From positions 1 to 5,220 of the forward strand of contig JACOUJ010000201.1 in NCBI GenBank assembly GCA_016177865.1: a stretch of DNA of 5,220 bases, in the 5' to 3' direction. This DNA is from Candidatus Rokuibacteriota bacterium. Lineage in GTDB: Bacteria; Methylomirabilota; Methylomirabilia; Rokubacteriales; JACOUJ01. The stretch's first letter is position 1, and every line of letters begins with the position of its first letter. The notes under the pieces were generated by a model. It was not told where the DNA came from. It did no database searches and was given only the letters and a program-made list of their open reading frames with translations. Positions 1 to 4,285 of this stretch are shown here, one piece after another. The position numbers were made by a program, and so were the translations under genes.

Positions 1-1
1 C

Positions 2-538
2 CCCGAACGCGTCGTGGCTGTCCCCGGGCAATACACCACCGCCACCGTCCTGCTCAAGCTCTATCTCGGCGACGATGTCCCGATCATCGTCGTTCCCTTC
101 GAGAAGATCCCGAAGGTCGTGCTCGAGGGGCAGGCCGACCTGGGACTTTTGATCCACGAGGGGCCTATCACCTATGAGGCGCTGGGTCTCACGAAGGTCA
201 TGGATTTGGGGGAGCGCTGGTTTCAAGAGACGAGACTTCCGTTGCCGCTGGGGGTCAATGTGGTGCGTCGTGATCTGGGGGAGGATCTCGGGCGAAAGCT
301 GTCGGAGGCGGTCCGGGCTTCGATCCGTTACGCCCACGCGCACCGAGACGAAGCGATGGACTACGCCCTCCGATATGGCCGGGGAATGGATGCCGAAGCC
401 TGCCGCCGCTTCGTCGAGATATATGTGAACGATTACGCGATGGCTTTGGGGGGCGAAGGGCTCCAGGCCCTTCGGTACCTCTACCGCCTGGCAGACGGAG
501 CCGGCCTGTTGCGGGCCCCCGCTCTCGACATCATCTGA
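2..538 (+). CDS. mqnD: 1,4-dihydroxy-6-naphthoate synthase-like protein MqnD, 3' part
   Basis: The reading frame is open at the left edge; 178 residues are visible of a family usually about 270-280 long, so the N-terminal third is missing. MqnD acts in the cytoplasm in the futalosine route to menaquinone, converting cyclic dehypoxanthine futalosine to 1,4-dihydroxy-6-naphthoate. Seen here: a VAVPGQYTTATVLLKL segment typical of the hinge of this periplasmic-binding-protein-like fold; an IHEG motif (His codon at 155-157) that corresponds to the conserved catalytic histidine of the family; a T-G/R-LPLPLG-VVRRDLG block; and a C-terminal VNDYAMALGGEG helix segment. The GTG at 14 is internal to this domain, not a start. 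The C-terminus ends at the expected place with TGA. MqnA or another DUF178-type binding protein is the alternative, but the HEG...LPLPLG order favours MqnD. The following gene has its own promoter, so this gene probably ends its transcription unit. Confidence 0.82.
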   Translation, partial: PERVVAVPGQYTTATVLLKLYLGDDVPIIVVPFEKIPKVVLEGQADLGLLIHEGPITYEALGLTKVMDLGERWFQETRLPLPLGVNVVRRDLGEDLGRKLSEAVRASIRYAHAHRDEAMDYALRYGRGMDAEACRRFVEIYVNDYAMALGGEGLQALRYLYRLADGAGLLRAPALDII

Positions 539-549
539 GCGCCCCGAGG

Positions 550-577
550 TTGCGTTACTGCGGGAGTGTGATAAGAT
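550..577 (+). promoter_or_regulatory. Sigma70-type extended -10 promoter of the GroES-like gene
   Basis: A -35 box TTGCGT (550-555) is followed after 16 bp by a -10 box TAAGAT (572-577). A TG dinucleotide at 569-570 makes it an extended -10. The expected transcription start, 12 bases after the first base of the -10, is 584-585, which is the A of the ATG. No ribosome binding site lies between them, so the transcript is probably leaderless. The site was found by reading the sequence; it has not been mapped. Confidence 0.6.
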
Positions 578-584
578 CGGGCGC

Positions 585-896
585 ATGGCCAAGCGCGAGA
601 ATCTGCCCTTTCAAGTGTATGGGATCGACATCCTGGTGCGCCTCCTCACGGAGGCCCCGGCCGGGTTTAAGCTCCACTGCCCCAAAGGCTCGCCGATCCG
701 CTACGGCATGGTGGTGGCCCGGGGCGACGGATTCGACGAAGGGGCGAACGGCTTCCGCGAGATGCCCGCCGTGAATTCGGTGGTGGCGTTCGAGGAGAGC
801 GCTGAGGACGTGGAAGGTCACTACTTCTACCATCAGGAGCAGGAGTACCGCATCCTTCGCCTGGACGCCGTCATTCTCTCTTATCCCTCCGAGTAG
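585..896 (+). CDS. Small GroES (Cpn10)-like protein, probably leaderless
   Basis: A 103-residue cytoplasmic-looking protein with no signal or membrane segment. The layout of its second half resembles the co-chaperonin GroES: a VVARGDGFDEGANGFREMP stretch like the glycine-rich mobile-loop/EVVAVGxG region, a VNSVVAFEESAEDVEGHYFY stretch like VGDKVLFSKYAGTEV, and an EYRILRLDAVILSYPSE end like the classical EYLILREDDILAVIE. The first 35 residues, including HCPKGSPI, do not look like standard GroES. It may therefore be a divergent Cpn10-fold protein, not the housekeeping partner of GroEL; no groEL follows. The ATG is chosen because the promoter directly upstream puts transcription initiation at or one base before it, and no Shine-Dalgarno sequence is present. 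The fold assignment is by eye and moderate; the existence of the gene is well supported by codon use. Confidence 0.6.
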   Translation: MAKRENLPFQVYGIDILVRLLTEAPAGFKLHCPKGSPIRYGMVVARGDGFDEGANGFREMPAVNSVVAFEESAEDVEGHYFYHQEQEYRILRLDAVILSYPSE

Positions 897-936
897 CCCG
901 AGAACCCTTCTTCCCGTCCCCGCGCGTCATCTCGGG
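897..936. repeat. Inverted repeat between the GroES-like and CDF genes
   Basis: CCCGAGA (897-903) and TCTCGGG (930-936) form a perfect 7-bp inverted repeat separated by 26 nt. It starts at the first base after the stop codon of the GroES-like gene, and its right arm overlaps the G-rich ribosome binding site of the next gene. It could slow translation of the transporter or act as a weak processing stem. There is no T-tract, so it is not a convincing intrinsic terminator. Confidence 0.35.
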
Positions 937-942
937 GGGTGA
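934..942 (+). promoter_or_regulatory. Ribosome binding site fixing the GTG start of the CDF gene
   Basis: GGGGGGTGA resembles the consensus GGAGGTGA and lies just upstream of the GTG at 946. It supports GTG as the start. Confidence 0.55.
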
Positions 943-945
943 CTT

Positions 946-1572
946 GTGATTCCCGAACGAACGCGTTACCTTCGCTGGGGACTCCGGCTTGAATACTTCA
1001 CGGTCGGGTGGAATAGTCTAGAGGCAATCGTTGCCATCGGAGCTGGAGTCATCGCTGGCTCGATCGCGCTGGTTGGGTTTGGCCTGGACAGCGTCGTCGA
1101 AGTCCTATCAGGGGCGATCCTCTTCTGGCGCCTTCGGGTCGAGCTTTGCGGAGCCGCCCCAGAAGCAAGCGAGCGCGCGGAACGGCGGGCATTGCTTTTT
1201 GTGGGGCTAAGTTTCTTTGTCCTCGGGGCCTATATTCTCTACGAGTCTGGAAAAAAGCTCTGGTTGCAGGAGCACCCCAAGGAGAGCGTGGTGGGACTCG
1301 GGCTTGCTATCGTGTCGCTTGTGGTCATGCCTGCGCTGGCGCTTGGGAAACAGCGAACGGCCGCACGACTAGGAAGCCGGGCGTTGGCCGCGGACGCCAA
1401 GGAGACCGCCATCTGCTCATATCTGTCCTTTGCGCTCCTCCTCGGGCTCGGCCTGAACGCCTGGCTCGGCTGGTGGTGGGCCGACCCGGTCGCGGCCCTG
1501 GCGATGGTGCCGCTGATCCTCCGCGAGGGCAGAGAGGCCGTTGAGGAAGCTCGCGGCGCCCCCCATGATTGA
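946..1572 (+). CDS. Short cation diffusion facilitator (CDF) family transporter
   Basis: A 208-residue inner-membrane protein of the CDF family, which exports divalent metals such as Zn, Co, Cd or Fe by proton exchange. Hydrophobic segments lie at about residues 24-43, 47-62, 83-100, 116-133, 156-174 and 176-192, matching the six-helix core. The TM2 site reads GFGLDSVVEVLSG (D48, E52) and the TM5 site reads AADAKETAICSYL (D150, T154), in place of the D-x3-D / H-x3-D tetrad of the classical Zn exporter YiiP. Such variants occur in the short cation-transporter branch, and the metal cannot be read from them. WADP (D180) in TM6 is also typical. The usual C-terminal cytoplasmic metal-binding domain is absent: the protein stops about ten residues after the last helix. 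The start is GTG with a G-rich ribosome binding site. It lies 49 nt after the GroES-like gene and upstream of the metal-type operon, but is separated from it by a strong promoter. Confidence 0.83.
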   Translation: MIPERTRYLRWGLRLEYFTVGWNSLEAIVAIGAGVIAGSIALVGFGLDSVVEVLSGAILFWRLRVELCGAAPEASERAERRALLFVGLSFFVLGAYILYESGKKLWLQEHPKESVVGLGLAIVSLVVMPALALGKQRTAARLGSRALAADAKETAICSYLSFALLLGLGLNAWLGWWWADPVAALAMVPLILREGREAVEEARGAPHD

Positions 1573-1596
1573 GCGCTTTTCTGCGAACCTCATAGG

Positions 1597-1625
1597 TTGA
1601 CAGGAGTGTTTCTGGCCTTTAATCT
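1597..1625 (+). promoter_or_regulatory. Near-consensus sigma70 promoter of the metal-type operon
   Basis: A perfect -35 TTGACA (1597-1602) is followed by a 17-bp spacer and the -10 TAATCT (1620-1625). The predicted start site is about 1632. The 17-bp spacing is optimal, so the promoter needs no MerR-type distortion and fits repression better than activation. It drives the secreted-protein gene and, by continuity and short gaps, probably everything to the multicopper oxidase. Confidence 0.72.
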
Positions 1626-1636
1626 GTCAGACAGAT
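1622..1636. promoter_or_regulatory. 15-bp perfect palindrome overlapping the -10: probable repressor operator
   Basis: ATCTGTC-A-GACAGAT is a perfect 7+1+7 palindrome that covers the -10 box and the predicted start site at 1632. A dimeric repressor bound there would block RNA polymerase. Shape and size resemble TetR/AcrR-family operators; the regulator is not in the window. The arms also differ from CopY/BlaI (TACA-N2-TGTA) sites. Confidence 0.6.
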
Positions 1637-1650
1637 AGGGCGTGACGACC

Positions 1651-1959
1651 ATGAGCCAGAGAGCGACTCACATCATCTCCCTAATGGCCCTCGTCATGGC
1701 GGGCCTGCTCCTCGGCACATGCGTGACTGCGCTCGCAGCGGTAGGATCACCGCCGACCGGCACATGCGGGCCTGGGACGGCTGAGGAGATCTCATCGGGG
1801 AAGGCGCCGCTCGTCGGTCTCTGGGTCCCGGTCCAGCCGACAGTCGCTCTTCCAATCGCCCCATGCACTTCCACCCGCCTTTTGCCGCCTATCCCTTCGT
1901 CAGTTCGCCTCGACCTCCTCTGGGGCGACTTCGTCTCTCGCGCTCCGCCCCTCTCCTAG
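1651..1959 (+). CDS. Small secreted proline-rich protein of unknown function
   Basis: A 102-residue protein I do not recognise with certainty. Residues 1-28 form a Sec signal peptide (MSQRATHIIS charged start, LMALVMAGLLLGT core, ALA cleavage site). The mature part is about 70 residues, Pro/Ser-rich, with two cysteines (TGTCGPG and IAPCTST) and a C-terminus SRAPPLS. Similar small exported proteins with a hydrophobic start and an R-[AG]-P-P tail are common next to copper-resistance genes (DUF2946-like), but no diagnostic motif is present. ATG 1651 is preferred over GTG 1642 because the only purine-rich stretch (ATAGGG, 1635-1640) sits 10 nt before the ATG and 1 nt before the GTG. It is the first gene behind the operator-controlled promoter. 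Downstream of its TAG the same frame stays open to about 2094 with GC-rich third positions, so the C-terminus may have been shortened by mutation. Confidence 0.5.
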   Translation: MSQRATHIISLMALVMAGLLLGTCVTALAAVGSPPTGTCGPGTAEEISSGKAPLVGLWVPVQPTVALPIAPCTSTRLLPPIPSSVRLDLLWGDFVSRAPPLS

Positions 1960-2037
1960 CCCTCCCAAGTCCTTTCGCTGGAAGCCGGCGTCTTCTTCCG
2001 CGTCGGCCCGAACGACACGATCACCAATCCTGGCCTT

Positions 2038-2044
2038 GAAGGAG
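2038..2044 (+). promoter_or_regulatory. Ribosome binding site of the CC/CP membrane protein gene
   Basis: GAAGGAG lies 7 nt before the ATG at 2052. It fixes that start and separates this gene from the 92-nt gap upstream, in which no terminator or promoter is evident. Confidence 0.65.
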
Positions 2045-2051
2045 TCTCTCT

Positions 2052-2372
2052 ATGGCAGATACTGAGACGAAGCGTGCCGAAGTCCTAGTCGAAGGAAGCA
2101 CGGCGGACTCCAGGGGAGTGGAGTCCGCCGAAACGAGCCCCGCTCAGCCGAAGTGGAGCCTGAAACGGCTTCTTGGCCTGGGGGCCTGTTGCGCCGCGCC
2201 GCTTCTGGCTGGCGCTGTGCTCGCAGGGGGCGGAGGAGCATTGCTCGGGGCTGCCGGGGCCGCTCTTCCCTTCCTGGCCGTCCTGGCGTGCCCTCTCGGG
2301 ATGTATTTCATGATGCGCTCCATGTCCAAGATGGGACAGGGGAATTCAGACGACAAGGGCAAGGGGGAATAA
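2052..2372 (+). CDS. Small two-helix membrane protein with CC and CP motifs, candidate metal-handling protein
   Basis: A 106-residue protein. Residues 1-36 are charged and hydrophilic, residues about 42-66 form a first membrane helix starting GLGACCAAPLLAGAV (C46, C47, P50), residues 69-88 a second helix ending LACPLGMYFMMRSM (C80, P81, then Met-rich), and the last 15 residues are charged (DDKGKGE). A vicinal Cys pair in TM1 followed by Pro recalls mercuric transporters such as MerT, and the CP-LGMYFMM end recalls the small DUF2933-type proteins found with copper systems. Neither match is exact and the length and N-terminal tail differ. From the cysteines and neighbours I infer soft-metal binding or transfer at the cytoplasmic membrane. 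The Shine-Dalgarno sequence is good. The gene lies 38 nt before the selenoprotein gene and probably shares its transcript. An 11-bp perfect hairpin lies inside codons 17-27. Confidence 0.6.
   Translation: MADTETKRAEVLVEGSTADSRGVESAETSPAQPKWSLKRLLGLGACCAAPLLAGAVLAGGGGALLGAAGAALPFLAVLACPLGMYFMMRSMSKMGQGNSDDKGKGE
2101..2130 (+). repeat. 11-bp perfect hairpin inside the coding sequence of the membrane protein
   Basis: CGGCGGACTCC (2101-2111) and GGAGTCCGCCG (2120-2130) are perfect reverse complements with an 8-nt loop AGGGGAGT. The stem is GC-rich and would be very stable in RNA. It has no T-tract and no TGA about 18 nt before its loop, so it is neither a standard terminator nor a selenocysteine element. 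Its loop, GGGGAG, is purine-rich and could mimic a ribosome binding site. Confidence 0.55.
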
Positions 2373-2396
2373 GACGCTCCCTGACGAGAATCCAAG

Positions 2397-2402
2397 AGGA
2401 GG
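2397..2402 (+). promoter_or_regulatory. Consensus ribosome binding site of the selenoprotein gene
   Basis: AGGAGG, within AAGAGGAGGAAAG, sits 8 nt before the ATG at 2411. It decides the start: the in-frame extension upstream to 2153 overlaps the preceding gene and is not used. Confidence 0.8.
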
Positions 2403-2410
2403 AAAGACGA

Positions 2411-3307
2411 ATGCCGAGATTTCCCCGAGTGTTGGCGACCGGTCTCACGGCTCTGGCGCTGGTCTGTACGGTTCCTCTTCCCTCACTCGCGGCCCAGGGC
2501 GAGGCAAACAGGGGTCAAGGCTTCGAGCATGTCCACGCCCTCGCCATGGATGCGGAGGGCCGAACCCTCTTCCTGGGTGCCCACGAAGGTCTCTTCAGAA
2601 GTGAGGACGGTGGCCGATCTTGGAAGCCGGTTCATCTCTCCACGACCCAGGCCCATCTGGACATCATGGCCATTGCCCCAGATCTGAGAGATCCTCGAAT
2701 CCTTTATGTGGCGACCCATGAGCGCGGGGTTTTTCAGAGCCGCGACGGGGGAACGACATGGAGCGAGGTGAACACCGGCCTCGGCGGGCTTGACGTTCAT
2801 GGGGTCGGCGTGGACCCCAACGTCCCGTCTAAACTACATGCCGCCGTCAGGGAGAAGGGGGAGGGCGTCTACCGAACCACCAATGCCGGCGGGAAATGGG
2901 TCCGTGTGGACGATGGCCCAGCCGGGGAGGTAAAGATCCTCACCTCAGTGAACATCTCGACCGGGATGGGCGGCATCTTCCTCTACGCCGGGACGGCTGA
3001 AGGTCTCCAACGGAGCGCTGACTGTTTCTGAGGATGGCAGCGGGTGGGCGGTCTGCCCACCAATCGGACGGTGAACGGCTTCGCGGTGAACCCCGAGCAT
3101 GCCAAGGTCATGTACGTCGCCACGCAAGACGGGCTCTTTAAAAGCACCGATGCCGGGGCGACGTGGAAGCCTGTGGGACAGGGGCTCAAGAACCTGGCAG
3201 CCGTCACCCTCAACCCCAAGAAGCCCGGCGAGGTCTACGCCGCCACAGCCGACGGGATTATTTTCCGGAGCACGAATGGGGGGACCACATGGGAGCGGCA
3301 ACCATAA
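2411..3307 (+). CDS. Exported Asp-box beta-propeller selenoprotein (Cys-x-Sec), UGA recoded at 3029
   Basis: Read through the in-frame TGA at 3029-3031, this gene encodes 298 residues. Residues 1-28 are a Sec signal peptide (MPRFPRVL start, hydrophobic core, LAA end). The mature protein starts with GFEHVHALAMD and carries six Asp boxes at residues 64-71, 110-117, 156-163, 202-209, 245-252 and 287-294, spaced 42-46 residues as in a BNR/YCF48-type propeller. The fourth box reads S-A-D-C-F-UGA-G-W: same length as S-x-D-x-G-x-T-W, so the TGA replaces a residue without any frame change. C205 is the only cysteine of the mature protein and lies two residues from U207. A hairpin with the selenocysteine-element loop GGUCU begins 18 nt after the TGA. 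A consensus Shine-Dalgarno sequence marks the start. The last codons overlap the next propeller gene. A redox or soft-metal role for the Cys/Sec pair is inferred from context. A nonsense mutation is the main alternative. Confidence 0.85.
3029..3031 (+). other. In-frame UGA codon, predicted selenocysteine 207
   Basis: The TGA follows TGT TTC (Cys-Phe) and precedes GGA TGG (Gly-Trp) within the fourth Asp box. The same frame is open for 206 codons before and 91 codons after it, with propeller repeats on both sides. No insertion or deletion is needed to restore the family pattern. Confidence 0.85.
3032..3061 (+). promoter_or_regulatory. Bacterial SECIS element (selenocysteine insertion hairpin)
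   Basis: After the TGA come 18 nt, then a 5-nt loop GGTCT (3050-3054) closed by a perfect 7-bp stem GGTGGGC (3043-3049) with GCCCACC (3055-3061). Bacterial SECIS elements lie directly downstream of the UGA inside the coding sequence and present guanines at the start of a small apical loop to SelB. As I remember the E. coli fdhF element, its loop is also GGUCU, also 18 nt after the UGA, and is also followed by a stretch CACC-AAUCGG; here CCACCAATCGGACGG follows. The bulged U of the E. coli stem is missing. The likely reader is a lineage-specific SelB encoded elsewhere. Confidence 0.85.
3278..3284 (+). promoter_or_regulatory. Ribosome binding site inside the end of the selenoprotein gene
   Basis: GGGGGGA lies 4 nt before the ATG at 3289. 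It is embedded in the last Asp-box codons of the upstream gene, which fits translational coupling: ribosomes that read through the UGA would arrive at this start. Confidence 0.45.
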
Positions 3308-4272
3308 AAAGGCGACCTTTCTCGCGGCGCGAGTTTCTGCAGACCGCCGGACGAGCGAGTCTGGTGGTGCTCGCCTTTGTAGGGGTACTTGTTGACGCGA
3401 TCGTGGAGGCGCAGCCACCGACCGCCACGCCCGAGGTTCATCACATTCATGGGCTGGCTGTAGATCGGCGCGACCCTGAGGCGCTGTATATCGCCACGCA
3501 CACGGGCCTCGTTCGCATTCGGCCGAACGCGCCCCCCGAGTCGGTTGGTACCCACCGCTTCGACCTGATGGGCTTTACCGCCCATCCGCGTGAGACGTCC
3601 CTGGTATACGCGAGTGGCCACCCTGACCTCGCCACATACCGGCAAAATGAAATCGGTAACCTTGGTCTGCTCGTAAGCCGCGACGGGGGAAAGACCTGGC
3701 AGTCAGTCGCCCTCAAGGGAGAGGCGGACTTCCACGCGCTGACGTACAGTCCCCGCAACGGAGGCGAGCTATATGGGTGGAGCGTGGCGGGACAGATGGG
3801 ACTGCATCGCATCTCCGCGACGTCATGGAGAGGGGAGCGCCTGCCGGCGCGGGGGCTCGCGAGTGTGCTGAGTCTCGCGGCCAGTCCCGACCCAGCGGGA
3901 TCTCTCTTGGCCGGCACCAAAGCCGGGCTGATGGCGAGCCGCGATTGGGGGATGATCTGGATGCCTGTGGCGGCTGTTCCGGCCGATGCGCCCGTCACGG
4001 CCGTAAGCTACCACGCGAGCGATTCGCGGGTGGTCTACGCCTACGTCGCGCGTTCAGACGGCCGGGTCATGCGGAGCGGTGACGGCGGGGCCACATGGGC
4101 CCCGACCAGCTTTGTCGGTGATACGCGAACAGTTGTCGTAGCGCTCGCCGCTGGCCCGGGCGAGAACGTGGTGCTTGCCACGACGAATTCAGACGTGTTG
4201 CGATCCCGCGACGGCGGGCGGACATGGCAGCGGGTTCTGGAGCGAGGGCGACCCGTGACGGGGGCGCGTTGA
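3289..4272 (+). CDS. Tat-exported Asp-box propeller protein, F510_1955-type glycosylhydrolase-like
   Basis: A 327-residue protein. Residues 1-41 hold a twin-arginine signal (RRPFSRREFLQTAG, RR at 13-14, hydrophobic stretch 23-35, VEA before Q42), so it is exported folded. The mature part begins VHHIHGLAVDRRDPEALYIATHTGLVRI, followed by DLMGFTAHP, SGHPD (H111), LGLLVSRDGGKTW and SVALKGEADFHAL (H149). This order is that of the family that databases call F510_1955 glycosylhydrolase, a sialidase-like propeller; I see no evidence of actual glycosidase activity. Asp boxes lie at residues 130-137, 217-224 (degenerate, SRDWGMIW), 263-270 and 306-313. There is no cysteine. The ATG at 3289 is chosen for the ribosome binding site and the Tat motif directly after it, and it overlaps the selenoprotein gene by 19 bp. 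The family often accompanies copper or other metal-resistance genes; the clustered histidines HHIH could bind metal (inference). Confidence 0.78.
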   Translation: MGAATIKRRPFSRREFLQTAGRASLVVLAFVGVLVDAIVEAQPPTATPEVHHIHGLAVDRRDPEALYIATHTGLVRIRPNAPPESVGTHRFDLMGFTAHPRETSLVYASGHPDLATYRQNEIGNLGLLVSRDGGKTWQSVALKGEADFHALTYSPRNGGELYGWSVAGQMGLHRISATSWRGERLPARGLASVLSLAASPDPAGSLLAGTKAGLMASRDWGMIWMPVAAVPADAPVTAVSYHASDSRVVYAYVARSDGRVMRSGDGGATWAPTSFVGDTRTVVVALAAGPGENVVLATTNSDVLRSRDGGRTWQRVLERGRPVTGAR

Positions 4273-4278
4273 AGGGGG
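4271..4278 (+). promoter_or_regulatory. Ribosome binding site of the multicopper oxidase gene
   Basis: GAAGGGGG overlaps the TGA of the preceding gene and lies 7 nt before the ATG at 4286. It supports that start and an operon arrangement. Confidence 0.6.
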
Positions 4279-4285
4279 TTTTCGA

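Noticed and set aside
1957..1959. TAG readthrough (pyrrolysine or suppression) in the small secreted protein gene
   Set aside because: Nothing in the window supports TAG recoding, and the protein has a plausible natural end at SRAPPLS.
2101..2130. Hairpin as an intrinsic terminator or a second selenocysteine element
   Set aside because: There is no T-tract after it, it lies inside a convincing gene, and no in-frame TGA lies at the required distance upstream of its loop.
2153..2410. Upstream in-frame extension of the selenoprotein from 2153
   Set aside because: It overlaps the CC/CP membrane protein in another frame, reads as Arg-rich shadow translation, and the consensus ribosome site and signal peptide both start at 2411.
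3029..3031. TGA as the true stop of a 206-residue protein, with a separate small gene starting at GTG 3044
   Set aside because: Both parts are in the same frame, the Asp-box spacing runs across the TGA, the GTG at 3044 has no ribosome site and sits in the hairpin stem, and the hairpin has selenocysteine-element features. A split gene is less likely.
3014..3061. Pseudogene caused by two compensating frameshifts or a sequencing error
   Set aside because: Box 4 keeps exactly the right length without any indel, and a nonsense error would not create a correctly spaced GGTCT hairpin. It cannot be fully excluded without reads or homologues.
3163..3288. Longer start of the Tat propeller from 3163
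   Set aside because: This extension is out-of-frame shadow of the selenoprotein. The Tat motif and ribosome site fit ATG 3289.
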